Part shown: positions 16,162 through 26,394 of the stretch, one piece after another
Numbering within the stretch: position 1 is the stretch's first letter
Layout: each line of letters opens with the position of its first letter
Origin: Trichomonas vaginalis G3
Lineage: Eukaryota; Parabasalia; Trichomonadida; Trichomonadidae
Direction: 5' to 3'
NCBI RefSeq assembly: GCF_026262505.1
Contig: NC_067207.1
Span: 11,872,082 to 11,936,081, forward strand
DNA length: 64,000 bases
Position numbers and translations under genes: made by a program
Notes under the pieces: model-generated
Told to the model about the DNA's origin: nothing
What the model saw: the letters and a program-made list of their open reading frames with translations, nothing else
Databases searched by the model: none

Positions 16162-17393
16162 TTACTCAGAAAAATTTTTCTTTGTATATACACCATTCTG
16201 TACGTCTAAAAGATTTTTGACATTTGCCAAGAATGTTCGTTTAGACGCTGTCATATAACCATATTCTTGGCAATACTGTTTATACGAATCGTACAATGAC
16301 CTTTCATCTAAACACTCAAAGTTAGTCTCATCTATAAACAGTTCATATACACTCTTGTTTGCTTCTAACAATGTTTGTCTCTCTTCGGTATGTGGAATTT
16401 GTCTTGGATTGAACTTAGAAATATCTAATGTCATGAAATATGAGAACAAGTGGTTGTAAAAGTTAGGTGTCAAAGTTTCTGCTAAGTCGTCAAAATATTC
16501 TGTATCTTGCATATGAGCTTCTGACGTTCTGACAACTACATATCTTCTGTCAGAACTTTCTAACTTCATCGGAACGGCGTTGTTTGAAACCATGACGAAG
16601 TTTGCAACATTTTCACAAACTCTTTGGTCTTTATATTTTCTTTCAACAACTCCAACTTTGTCTGTTATAAGACTCTTCAAAGCATCCGAGTTTAAAACCT
16701 TTGTTGTATCTATACTTTGAAGTTCGTTACATACTATAAGTTTCATATTCTCTATTGAAGAGTTAAATTTACCGCAGATGTTTTCTAAGTTTGTCATATT
16801 CGGGTTCGAATAGCCCTCTAACAGTTTGCATAAGATATCTGTAAAGAAAGTGTTCTTACCTGTTCCTTGTTTTCCAATTACAATGAGAGCAGTTTCATTT
16901 TTAGCACTTGGATGTTGTAAGATGTTTGCAAACCAACATAAGATATACTCATAGACTCTTTCGTTTCCATTGCATATAATTTCTTTGACATGGTCTAACC
17001 AAGCTTCTATAATATTTTCTTTCCATTCTATTTGTTCGTATTTATATCCAGTGAAGATAGAATAGAAGTTTGGAGAAGGTGTATAGAACTTTATACCACG
17101 AACTGAAAAATCTTCTAACTTTGACAATAAGATATCCCAAGCATCTAACATCTTCATACCAACTTGTACGACTTTATTTTCTTAAGTTTCTGTTTACATT
17201 TTGTTCTGAAACTATTGTCGCTTTAGTTTGTTAAAGACTACATCCCATTCTTTCATGACATAACATTCTGGGGCAGAGTCACATAAATGACTAAACGTTT
17301 CAAATTCTCGACTGCTTTGTTATAGTCTCGAAATGGACACATATTTCTGAACGCTTGGAAGTCATAAAAATCTGAAACGTCTATTCTGTACAT
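16162..17393 (-). pseudogene. SF3 (D5/P4-type) helicase (broken)
   Basis: The main open stretch of 331 residues carries the superfamily 3 signature: Walker A GKQGTGKNTF, Walker B KLIVCNELQS, and motif C NFVMVSNN, with the flanking WFANILQHP region found in D5/P4-like primase-helicases. The likely start is at 17393, behind an ATATTTTTTTTATTTTTATAT motif. About one or two breaks lie in the N-terminal part, where a primase domain would be expected. Its role would be unwinding at the replication fork with the element's polymerase. Confidence 0.8.
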
Positions 17394-17399
17394 TTTTTA

Positions 17400-18231
17400 T
17401 ATAAAAATAAAAAAAATATTTTTTTATTCTTGAGCTATTTGTTGTTCTTGACTTTGTTGTTGCATTTGTTCCATTTGTTGCATTTGTTGTTCTTGAGCTA
17501 TTTGTTGAAGTTGTTCTTGTAGTACAATCTTTCACCAGTTGCATCTTCCAATTCGAAACTTTCTGCCGTCATTGACAAATACATAGGACATAAAGTTTTA
17601 CAGGAACAAGTTTGCGTCAACTAAGGTTAAGTTTATGTTTGCTAAAGTGTTTGAGTTTACTAAAGCTGAAAACTCTGCATTCGAATGAACAATAGGAACC
17701 AGCAGAGAAAGTGTTGTTTATACGCATGAGTATCTTTTGGTCATAGTAGTTTCTGTCGACATTCGAATAGCACTTTGAACCTAAGTTTGAAACAATATAT
17801 AAAATAGGTGTTAAAGTCAATGGAACAGATAGACCTTGTATGACCTTTTCCTGTTATAGGAAACTGTTGGTAGTAAAACCAGATATAAGTTTTGTATTAT
17901 AGCTCATATCGTTATACTAAACTCAGTCGGACATCCAAACATAATGAAACCTGCTCTAGTTGCAGCACATGTTACATCCGTCCTTAAAGTATTAAATAAG
18001 TCAACAAAACCTGTTGGTGGTATATCTGAGTAAGTATCTTCAAAGGAGTATTTTTTACCATTCACAACAATAAAATTTCTGGTGTCAAAAGAGCAAAACA
18101 GGCTTTAGTCGTCATCGTGTTTAAGGTCAGTTTACAATATCGTCCTTGAGGACTTTGTAAGTTTGTTGTTATAGAATTATATGACTCAGGTTTTTAGTCG
18201 TAATAGTATAAACCACTATGTCTTCTGCCAT
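17400..18231 (-). pseudogene. Gln-rich-tailed Maverick protein (broken)
   Basis: A minus-strand gene region begins with MAEDIVVYTITT at 18231 and ends in a Gln-rich tail (repeated QEQQ and MQQM units, about 17430-17530). Several breaks are present, so only fragments can be read, and no family is recognised. Its place between the helicase and capsid modules suggests a structural gene. Confidence 0.4.
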
Positions 18232-18235
18232 TTAC

Positions 18236-18812
18236 TTAGCAAGTAAATTTTAATGAAATGTTGTGGTCGTCAAATTTTTTATGACGTCTGGAAACTATAT
18301 TTAAGTTCAACGTTTCACCTCCTTTCATAACGTATATCTTGTCAATGACATTATATGAAACACCACAGCAAGCAATGTCGGGTTCTATTTCTTTGATGTT
18401 TATATCGTCTGCCTCTGTCAAAAGTTTCAATAGTTCTTTCAAAATTTCATGAGGTGCGATGACATATGAGTTCACTTTTACAGGTTGTGTTCGACCAAGT
18501 TTAACATTATACCAAAGCTTGACAAATCTTCTCCTGAGTTTTAAGTTTGTCTTTAAGTTGTTGGTAGTCGTTTCGAATATCTGCAACAGAACTTAAGTCT
18601 CTGCTAACTTCAGGATATGTTGGTTGTTCTTTTACAGGAACTATTGTTATACCATCTTCGTCTTCGTATGGTTTCCCCACTTCAACATCTCTTTCTTTGA
18701 CATTGACAACAACACTTTGACTGTTTGTTTGAGTTGGTGAATTTAACTTCACATCTGCCATCGCCATTAAACCTTTTGAAACACTTACGCTTCTATTTTT
18801 CGGAAATGACAT
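18236..18812 (-). pseudogene. Maverick protein upstream of the Gln-rich gene (broken)
   Basis: It starts MSFPKNRSVSVSKGLMAMAD at 18812, behind an ATATTTTTATTCTAAG motif. It has a Val/Glu-rich N-terminal half, a short coiled coil, and a C-terminal half with KLWYNVKLGRTQPVKVNSY and a KKFDDHNISLKF ending. About one break is present. The start lies 18 bp from the divergent start at 18831. Unrecognised; probably part of the virion module. Confidence 0.5.
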
Positions 18813-18830
18813 TTTACTTAGAATAAAAAT

Positions 18831-19250
18831 ATGGACGTATTTGAGTATCTCTTCGAATTGAAGCAAAACAAAGTTTACACACACAAACAATACAAGTTCA
18901 TTGATAGAGTAGTTCTTTACACAAACAATGGAAAATGTTATAGAATAGCAGTCTTTGCTGAACCAAAATATTTTCATAAAGCAAAGAAAGTTGGTATAAC
19001 CGAGATGGTGAAAGTTCTTGAAGCAGACAAAAATATAACAACAAAACTGACCGATATTTCTAAAGGAAAGTTTTTAATACAATATTATATCAAAACTGGC
19101 GTACTGTCAATATTTGACGGAGAGAAGTCAGTTCAAGAACAACTTACTGACCTGCTGCCAAAAATCTGCTCGATGGAAGCTGTCGTTATACAATCTGAGG
19201 AGCCCCAGCAGGTTTCATCGAACGAATCTTCAAAAGAGCATCTTCCGTGA
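18831..19250 (+). CDS. Maverick 139-residue protein, convergent with capsid gene
   Basis: An open frame with its own start-proximal motif, shared with the divergent 18812 gene. A mixed alpha/beta composition is predicted: KFIDRVVLYTNNGKCYRIAV, FLIQYYIKTGVLSIFDG, then an acidic Ser/Gln tail. The 3' end overlaps by about 65 bp the 3' end of the convergent probable capsid gene. No family is recognised. Confidence 0.6.
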   Translation: MDVFEYLFELKQNKVYTHKQYKFIDRVVLYTNNGKCYRIAVFAEPKYFHKAKKVGITEMVKVLEADKNITTKLTDISKGKFLIQYYIKTGVLSIFDGEKSVQEQLTDLLPKICSMEAVVIQSEEPQQVSSNESSKEHLP

Positions 19251-20748
19251 AAAGTGCTATTGGTTTTGTAAACTTCTTTGCTTTCAATTCATCTGGACCG
19301 TCTCTGTCACCAGTATATTGTATTTGAACTGTACCAACAGTTGAAATACCACCATAAAGTCTTCTGAGTCAGCAAATGGAATGCCAAGCCAAAAGTTTGA
19401 ACGGTCTCCATTGTATATTGAGTTTTTTGACCTCCTGTATGAGTCCATACTTTCACATATGGCATAATAGAACTTTGCATTTCAGGGTTAATGGTTGTTG
19501 TGAAGTTGTTGTTAAAGTTCATAGCATCTAATGTCAAGTTGTATGACCTCATATCCTCAACTGTAGAATATTCTTCTCTTGGATAGTATTTGCCATCTAT
19601 GTTTATATGATATTTAATACCGGGTTGTAGAAACAAGAATAGTCATTTATAGTTCGTCTGAACAGTACAAACATAGTATCTGCATGTTTCATTGCAGTTG
19701 TTAAGGCAATATCTGTTCTTGCACCTGGGTCAGCACTTGGTTTCCAACTTCACCTGCAAAGTCTTTGACAGATATTTGGTGTATAGGGAACATAAGTGGA
19801 ACTGCAATATATTTGGCAGCTAAAGCATTTGAAATATCTGGGTCCAACATATAGACTGCAAGTCTGCTTTCTATTCTCTTGCATTCAAATTTTTTCGCAT
19901 GTGAACTTAACTGGGTCCCAAGCATCTCCAGCAGCATTGAAATAATAGTTTACTTCAGTGTTGAGGTTTGAGAAACCAAAGTCTAAGTCAACTTTGTTTT
20001 TGCAAAAGTCGGCGAATGACATTTTATTTGTTCCCACTACTTCTGTAAGAGTGAATGGGTCTTGTGTTGGTGCAATGACTAAGTTATTTTTGCTTGGAGT
20101 AAGTTCAATAGAAATTTTTCCTGCCCAGTTTGGCAAGTATCTTAAAAACCTGAAGATGAGGAAAGATGACAAAGGAACTCTAAGTTTCAGTTTTACTTTG
20201 GTTACTGCTGCTGCAGTTTGTCCAGAAAGGTTAACATAAACTCCTGGAACGTTAGGGTCAAGTCTTCTTATTTTCTCAATATTTGCATACTGGTCTGTTT
20301 GTTCTCTAGCTTGTGGTTGTACTGAGTTTCTCAAAGCGAACCATTCATAGTTTGCCCATGTTACTGTTTGAACTAAGTCAGAGTTAGAATATATCTTATA
20401 TCCCATGAAAACTTCTGGAGCATATTGGTATCCGACATAGAAAATTCCATTGCAACCTTTCTTGTCAGACAACTTGGCAGAAGGTTTTATTTCAATGTCT
20501 TGTTCCACGTATAAGAAAGAGTTGTCAATAGAAATTATATGAAACCTGTCGCAAGCAATATCTACTGTTGTTGAAGAACCTTCTCCAAACTCACCTACGT
20601 TTCCATAAGAAACAGCAGTTGTATATTCGTAAGTTCCAGGAACTATTTCTGACCTTCTAATGGCATTGTCGCATTCGTTATACCATTCGGAAACATTTCC
20701 ATTCATAGCATCCAAAACTGTTGGCGTTATATTCTGAGCGGCGTACAT
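19186..20748 (-). pseudogene. Probable major capsid protein (broken)
   Basis: The readable 287-residue N-terminal part is beta-rich with the feel of a double-jelly-roll capsid protein: DRFHIISIDNSFLYVEQDIE, then KLKLRVPLSSFLIFRFL, LPNWAGKISIELTPSKNN. The whole region (about 1.56 kb) is the size expected for Polinton capsid genes, and it sits beside the large structural gene. About two or three breaks are present downstream. The start follows CTATATTTTTACCCATATGAA. Capsid identity is inferred from size, position and strand pattern, not from a search. Confidence 0.6.
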
Positions 20749-20780
20749 TTCATATGGGTAAAAATATAGAATAGTTGGAT

Positions 20781-23489
20781 TTATATATCATAATAGAACC
20801 CACGTGGACCAAGCTTTACTTTCTTCCTGACTGAGTTTTTAACTCTTCTTTTTCCTTCATTGCCACTACTTTCACTAGATGAAGTTACTTCTTCACTACT
20901 TTCACTTTGTTCTACTCTTCTTCTTTGGTGTCGCTTTGGTAACTTGCCCTCTGCTTCAAGTTGTTGCATCTTTGCCTCATGTTCATCTAGTATGTTGCAA
21001 ATTTTCCATGCCCTTTTTGCCTTTTGGCTCTGGTCGCCCATCTCAGGTAACCTATATCCTAGAAAGAGTTTGTCATAGTTTGTATTTGAGTCGTCGCTTA
21101 TTGTTTGCATGACTCTGTCCTGAGTTTCCGGTTCAAGCTCTTCAAACAGTGCCTGTCCATATGGAATAAGCTCGTTTCCAAATATATGTTTTTGTAGCCA
21201 TTCTGGTTTTCTTTCCATGTTACCAACTATATCTTTTGTGAATGGGAAAGCTTTTACCCAATCTTTCAGTCTTGCGTCGTTTATTTCTGTAGTTGGTTTT
21301 ATTTTGTCAAGGAACATGTTTTTCAATACTAACATTTCATTTGGTACTGTCCATTTGAGTTTTCTTAAATATTCATCCCTTCTCGGTTCATTGTCTGCAA
21401 AGTAAGTTTTTATGACATTTTGTAAACTTTCGTTTGCAAGGTCATGTACAATAGGTTCTCTTCCTTCTCTCTCCCTAACTCTCTTTCTAAACTCTTCACC
21501 AAATATACCATCTCTATGGTTCTGTGTAGTTCTTTGAGATAAATGTTCTAGAACGTCAGGTGTTATATTTCCATCAGCCATGTTCATTTCATACTGGTCC
21601 AAAATATCTGCATGTTTCATATCTTTCAATGGCATTAAAGCCGCGCTGAAAATACCAGCTATATCTGGTTCACCATTCACTTCCATTGCGTCTACAACTT
21701 CTTGGAATTGTGGTTGTAAGTTTATGAACCACCTATCCGGATTAGCTTTATGACCCCATCTCATTGTAGTTCCATCGTCTGCAGAAACAAAAGTAGGTTT
21801 GTTTCCATCTTGGTTAGGTTCTGAATGAACTTTAAACAATGTTTCATTTCTATATGTTTTCTTGAAATTTAACCTTTTATTTTCACCGAGTTCATCCGAA
21901 GATTGAACGTTAAATGCTCGTAAGTAAAAAGGGTTGTTGTATTTGTGTACATTTTCTTTCAGTACTTCCATTCTATGCTGAATATTTTCATCTGGTGTTG
22001 GAGTCTTTTGTATGTCGGCAAACATTTTTCGATATTCTTCTACTATGTCAGCCGAATTTTTTTTAGACTCTTGGAAAGATTCCATATTCTCCTCATACTC
22101 TTGTTGAGGGTCAAGATTTTTCGGCTGTTCCAAATCTTCATCTAGTTCTGTGAAGTTAGTTTCCAAAGGAGGGACTTGTTCGTTTCCTTCAGGCTCTTCT
22201 AGCTGTTGTTGCTGAACTATTTCTTCCATGTCTGGTTGTATCTGAACTAGTTCTTCCTGTGGAGTTTCTTGTACCTCATCTGCTGGCATTTCATATATTC
22301 CGAGACCGTTTTTAACAAGTTCCCTTTCTAAGTCATCCGGACTCAAAAACCTTTCTTCTTTCGTTCCGTCTCTATTTTTTACGCGTTTCATGACGGGAGT
22401 TGAATTGTCATTTAGCTCTGACATCAAATATCTCGGAGTAAATTCAGTCATGTCATTTGGATGATATGCTATTAAATCATATCCCTTAGCGAGCTTGTAT
22501 TTTCCAGGTTTGAAATTATATCCCATTTGGTGCTGAACCATAAAGCTAAATAGGTTCGGGTCAGTATTTCCATCCTTGAACTTTCTAATAGCTTCTTTAT
22601 ATCTGTCACTAAAGTCAATACTATCTGGGTAACCATAGTCTTCTTTAAGCATTTTTAAGAATTCTTGGTTTCCTTGTTCTCTACTTCTTTTATGTCCTTG
22701 CTCTGTTTGTGGTTGTTGCTGTGCAGGGTTTTGAACTGTTGGTTGTGGTTGTTGTTGTGCAGGGTTTTGAACTGTTGGTTGTTGTGTTGGTTGTTGTGTT
22801 GGTTGTTGTGCAGGGTTTTGAACTGTTGGTTGTTGTGTTGGTTTTGGTGCATGCCTGTGTCTATGTCCATGTGACGATGTAAATGTTTTAGGTAGTCCTG
22901 GTGCAGGTGCTTCTCTTGGAGGGTTTGGTGGTATATAAATTCCAACAGCTGGTATATAAGTTCCACCAGCTGGCACATATGTTCCATCTGCAGCGTAATG
23001 TCCTACCTGACTTTTCGTTCTTAAGAAAGCATTTACTAGGTCTGTTTTGGTCTGTTGTAACTCTTTTTCTTGACTTTCCACAACAGTTGCTCTAACGGCG
23101 TCATAGGCACTTTGAACTGCCTGTCTCGTTGCTGCATCTGTTATTTTCGTCATATTTTGTGCTACTTCTTTTAACTCTTTGTCGAAACCTTCAGACTTCA
23201 GTTTCTTTCCAGATGAGAAGTCGTTCACTAGTTTCACCTTACTATGAAGAGCTTCGAAGGCGTTCTTAAAGTCAGCATTTGTTAAAGCTTCATTTGAACT
23301 GTCTTCATCCGCTTGTATTTTTGTCCTTATTGACCCTATAAGTTGGGCTGCTTTAGCGTTGGCTTGGGCATCTAACCAGTCATTGTTAGCTTTTATATAT
23401 TCTGCGCTTTTCATTGCCTTTTGCATGGCTGCGTCGTTATTTTTACTTTCTTGTGCTAAGTTTTCATACTGTACGGTTTGGTTTTGCAA
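20781..23489 (-). CDS. Large Maverick structural protein with Gln/Pro repeats
   Basis: A 2.7 kb open frame (up to 902 residues). No ATG stands at its upstream edge; the first in-frame ATG is at 23429. An Ala/Lys-rich helical N-terminus precedes a repeated VQNPAQQPTQQPT segment, a DYGYPDSIDFSDRY region, a long acidic middle, and a Ser/Glu-rich basic C-terminus (RVKNSVRKKVKLG). It is likely a virion or scaffold protein. It abuts the coiled-coil gene at 23510; the relation of the two frames is left open. Read as it stands it has no internal break. Confidence 0.65.
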   Translation of the reverse strand: MQNQTVQYENLAQESKNNDAAMQKAMKSAEYIKANNDWLDAQANAKAAQLIGSIRTKIQADEDSSNEALTNADFKNAFEALHSKVKLVNDFSSGKKLKSEGFDKELKEVAQNMTKITDAATRQAVQSAYDAVRATVVESQEKELQQTKTDLVNAFLRTKSQVGHYAADGTYVPAGGTYIPAVGIYIPPNPPREAPAPGLPKTFTSSHGHRHRHAPKPTQQPTVQNPAQQPTQQPTQQPTVQNPAQQQPQPTVQNPAQQQPQTEQGHKRSREQGNQEFLKMLKEDYGYPDSIDFSDRYKEAIRKFKDGNTDPNLFSFMVQHQMGYNFKPGKYKLAKGYDLIAYHPNDMTEFTPRYLMSELNDNSTPVMKRVKNRDGTKEERFLSPDDLERELVKNGLGIYEMPADEVQETPQEELVQIQPDMEEIVQQQQLEEPEGNEQVPPLETNFTELDEDLEQPKNLDPQQEYEENMESFQESKKNSADIVEEYRKMFADIQKTPTPDENIQHRMEVLKENVHKYNNPFYLRAFNVQSSDELGENKRLNFKKTYRNETLFKVHSEPNQDGNKPTFVSADDGTTMRWGHKANPDRWFINLQPQFQEVVDAMEVNGEPDIAGIFSAALMPLKDMKHADILDQYEMNMADGNITPDVLEHLSQRTTQNHRDGIFGEEFRKRVREREGREPIVHDLANESLQNVIKTYFADNEPRRDEYLRKLKWTVPNEMLVLKNMFLDKIKPTTEINDARLKDWVKAFPFTKDIVGNMERKPEWLQKHIFGNELIPYGQALFEELEPETQDRVMQTISDDSNTNYDKLFLGYRLPEMGDQSQKAKRAWKICNILDEHEAKMQQLEAEGKLPKRHQRRRVEQSESSEEVTSSSESSGNEGKRRVKNSVRKKVKLGPRGFYYDI

Positions 23490-23509
23490 CTGTAAAAGTT
23501 TTTCTGCCT

Positions 23510-24127
23510 TTACATTTGCTTCAACTTCTTTTTATACTCATCGCTATCCATATATGTCTTCAGGGCTTTTTGTTTTATCTCTTCATCTTTCAGTACTTTA
23601 TATTGAGTAGTATGGTTTTTCAAATTTAAAACATCTTGTTCCATTTTTGCTACTTCTGCTGCTTTTTCTGACACTTTTTTCGCATATTGCTCTGTACTTA
23701 GTTCTTTCAGTTGTTCTTCTTTCTTCTTTTTCTCTACGTTTAACTCATTGAGTTTCTTTGTGTGTCTGTCATATTCTAGTTTCTTTTCGTTTTCACCTAT
23801 TTGCTTCTGTATGTCTATGTTTGACTTTTTGACATCTGCTATTTGATTTTTGAGTGAACTCAAATTCATTTGACTTTGAGGGTTATATGCTGTTCCGTCT
23901 GCAGCTCCACCATAGCCTGCCATTTTCGCTAAAAGTGCCGCTCTTAAACCTCCACTCTGTGCACCAACAACTCGGTTTAAAAGCATAGGATTGCTTGACA
24001 TTTGTTGCAACATAGTGGGGTCATTCATCATTTGTTGTTGCAACTGTTGTTGTGGTGTCAGTCTTACTATTGGATGTTTCAATGCTCTCTTCCTCTTACG
24101 TATATTCTTACGTAGCTTACGTGGCAT
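23510..24127 (-). CDS. Maverick basic coiled-coil protein
   Basis: 205 residues, the complete counterpart of the partial frame at 1-564. There is a strongly basic N-terminus (KLRKNIRKRKRALKH), then repeated QQQ and MM segments (QQQLQQQMMNDPTMLQQM), a Gly/Ala segment around AALLAKMAGYGGAADG, and a long Lys/Glu coiled coil. It is the first gene inside the right end. The composition suggests a DNA-condensing or scaffold protein, comparable in style to adenovirus core proteins (inference only). Confidence 0.7.
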   Translation of the reverse strand: MPRKLRKNIRKRKRALKHPIVRLTPQQQLQQQMMNDPTMLQQMSSNPMLLNRVVGAQSGGLRAALLAKMAGYGGAADGTAYNPQSQMNLSSLKNQIADVKKSNIDIQKQIGENEKKLEYDRHTKKLNELNVEKKKKEEQLKELSTEQYAKKVSEKAAEVAKMEQDVLNLKNHTTQYKVLKDEEIKQKALKTYMDSDEYKKKLKQM

Positions 24128-24176
24128 TTTAAGTGAAGTTAAAAAGAGGCTTTTGACAGATGTTTATATGAGACTT

Positions 24177-24303
24177 TCTCCGGTTTATAGGACCTCTCTC
24201 ATATTCTATCTTGTTAAGACTTCCTGGACTGTTGTCAAAATGTCATGTTGTCTCATTTTTTCAGAGAAGTTCGTTTAACCGAGGGACCGAGGGACCGAGG
24301 GAC
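24177..24303. repeat. Right subterminal repeats of Maverick B
   Basis: 24177-24212 is a 36-bp perfect inverted match to 1954-1989 in the methyltransferase gene. It is followed directly by a third copy (24213-24303) of the long-repeat arm seen at 12280-12433, including three ACCGAGGG units. Between here and the terminus I see no gene; a TGTCCGGACA palindrome lies at 24334-24343. Confidence 0.75.
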
Positions 24304-24405
24304 CTGGTGACGTAGCGATGATAGACCCTTACTTGTCCGGACATAGTTCTACTATTTTGAGTCCTCTACCGAAAAGTCAACAGCAACGACTTTCAAAAAA
24401 TTTTA

Positions 24406-24532
24406 GGGGCTAGAAGGCACGAAGTGCCTGGAAGGCCCCACACCCCAAAAAAACCTCATTTTATATAAACTGCATGTTATACTAAACATCTTCAGGGGGC
24501 TAGAGGGGCGCAGCCCTGGAAGCCCCAATACC
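24406..24532 (+). repeat. Two right-terminal double hairpins of Maverick B
   Basis: The first (24406-24439) has inner stem GGCAC/GTGCC with a GAA loop; the second (24496-24526) has inner stem GGGGC/GCCC with a GCA loop. Both have the outer GGGGCT/AG(G)CCCC arms and end in ACACCCC or AATACC. A T run of about 27 bases follows the second one. Confidence 0.75.
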
Positions 24533-24576
24533 TTTTTTTTTTTTTTTTTTTTTTTTTGATTTTATTGTTTTCGTGT

Positions 24577-26049
24577 ATAGATCCGTATTTTTCCCAAGTG
24601 AGCGGGGTATCTCCAATCCCAGCCCTATCGTCCTCCCAGTGTCAGTTTTCAATATAAAATCCAAATTTTTTTTGAAAATAAAAATTTCGAGAAATTTTTT
24701 TGATTTTTTTCTTTGATTTCAATAATTCAAAATAAATTTGGAAGTAAAAAGACACTATTTAATGAAATTCATATGAGTGAATGTGGATAAATACTCTCAA
24801 AACATACAATTTATCTATTTTTTCTTTATATTATCAACTAATTAGTGATAATTTTTTTTGAATCAGATTTTTTTTTCATTAAAAACATAATATATAACAC
24901 AACAATGATGCACACATACGTATCTACACATCAAAATATAAAGCTTGTTTTGGTCTGGGCATCCCAACCCAAAATTCTTAAAAAATTGAATAAAATTGAA
25001 TACTTGGGGCTGGGATACCCATCCCAAAACCGAATTGAATTTTTTGAATTAAAGAATATATTTATGTATTTATAATATACATGTGATGTCTATAAAAAAT
25101 ACTAAATTCTAAAAAAATTCAATTTATTCAAAACGTATACTAAGTGATCACTTCATTAGTAGGATCAGCAATCCTACTAAATGGTGAGAACGCCACTAAC
25201 TAAAAAGGGAGTCCTTGGAGCTCTTGATCTCTTGTCAGTAGAGTTCATAATGAGGCATGGCATCTACTGATTTGAGATCAGAGCAATCCTACCTTACCTT
25301 CAGGAGCTACAAAGCTCCTAATCGTTACGAGAGGGAGCCTTGGAGCTCCTGAAGCTCATCAGCAGAGGCTATTTACCATTTGGGCCTCTTCTGATGAAAG
25401 ATGCGAAACACATCTACGAACCAGGAGCTCCAAAGCTCCTAATCCTTACGAAAGGGAGCTTTGGAGCTCCTGAAACTCCTTTTACTATAAAATAGGACAG
25501 TTTTCTTCTGAGGTTCTCATCAAATCTAAGACTTCAGAAGAAAGCTGTCCTATCAATGTATACTTACACTCTCATGGACTACAAGTGTACAATTTTAAGG
25601 CAGAGATTATCCGAGGCCTCTCATCAAATGAGGGACCTCGGATAATCTCTACCTTAAGTAGTCAAATAACTTTTCTCACTATTTAGGAACAAAAGAACAA
25701 GAGTTGGAGTACTTTAAGGCAAGATTCTTCCGAAATCTCTCATCGAATGAGAGACTTCGGAAGGACCTTGCCAAATCCTTGAACGCCAATATCCTTGGAA
25801 CTGAGCTAGAACCAGGGAGAAGTAGCATACTATAGAGCACGATGGTAATCTCGGAAATGCTTATATCGCCCCAAGCACAATATTTAAGAAGTCTAACTCA
25901 TATATACAAGAAGTCAGGCTGAATAGATATTGTGCATATGGTTTGCAGAACTCTCATGATATTTAAAATTCATGTTATCCCAAAAAGGTGACACTTTGGG
26001 TGTATCGTCCATCCCAGGGATGCAAAAATCACATCACCTTGGATCTATA
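24577..26049. mobile_element. MULE-like non-autonomous DNA transposon, copy 1
   Basis: A 1473-bp element with 8-bp terminal repeats ATAGATCC/GGATCTAT(A) flanked by a perfect 9-bp target duplication TTTTCGTGT (24568-24576 and 26050-26058). The second copy at 41840-43311 is nearly identical, so transposition was recent. No convincing gene is inside; the interior is a run of long hairpins between 25142 and 25935, for example CAGGAGCTCCAAAGCTCC (25422-25439) with its perfect complement at 25455-25472. A 9-bp duplication fits Mutator-like elements, a group known in Trichomonas; the family call is inference. Confidence 0.8.
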
Positions 26050-26163
26050 TTTTCGTGTGTATTTGAAAGTCTCAACATAATTTTCAATGCTCGATTTTTA
26101 AAAACAGTTTAAAAATGGAGCTTATATTGAAATAATGTAGAGACTAAGAATTATCACAGACTA

Positions 26164-26199
26164 TTTCAGAGGATTGAGTTGTCACTCAATCCTCTGAAA
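26164..26199. repeat. Perfect 16-bp hairpin downstream of RPL3
   Basis: TTTCAGAGGATTGAGT (26164-26179) and its perfect complement (26184-26199) enclose a TGTC loop. It lies in the otherwise empty 345 bp between the transposon and the RPL3 stop codon, so it could be the 3' end structure of RPL3 or a remnant of a hairpin element. Confidence 0.6.
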
Positions 26200-26394
26200 A
26201 GTCTGAGTGAATTCGAAAAATTTATCATTTGATCGGCATCTGAACCCGTCAGCAATTTTTGAACACGAAAAATTTGGAAACGTTATATATTATATATAGG
26301 AAAAGTTGATGTATTTTGTTAATAATAAATTCAAAAGCAAATTTTAGTTTGCTTAAAGCTAAATAGGACTTTCTATGCCCTGTATTATATCTAA

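Larger units (their letters stand above)
1133..24532. mobile_element. Maverick/Polinton B, near full length
   Basis: The element runs between inverted terminal sequences that both begin, reading inward, GGTA(G/T)TGGGGCTTCC beside an A run. Hallmark genes are a family B DNA polymerase, rve-type integrase, A32-like packaging ATPase, SF3 helicase and probable capsid protein, in the 15-25 kb range known for Trichomonas Mavericks. A second terminal-type hairpin at 24406-24439 leaves the right boundary uncertain (about 24447 or 24532). I recognise no adenovirus-type cysteine protease. Many genes are open throughout, but about ten breaks are spread over seven or eight genes, so the copy looks young and no longer whole. 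Confidence 0.85.

Noticed and set aside
14330-20748. An adenovirus-type cysteine protease in Maverick B
   Set aside because: Polintons usually encode one, but none of the readable frames shows the His-Asp/Glu-Gln-Cys pattern clearly; it may be absent or lie within a broken gene.
22665-22874. Leu/Cys/Trp-rich frame on the + strand
   Set aside because: It is the antisense of the Gln/Pro repeat of the large structural gene.
1133-24532. Intact, active Maverick
   Set aside because: Several core genes, including the capsid, helicase and methyltransferase, are broken, so the copy is treated as a fossil.
24845-25075. A 76-residue frame present in both hairpin transposons (also 42108-42338)
   Set aside because: Being in both copies only reflects the recent duplication. 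The composition follows the AT-rich DNA, and there is no domain or start signal.
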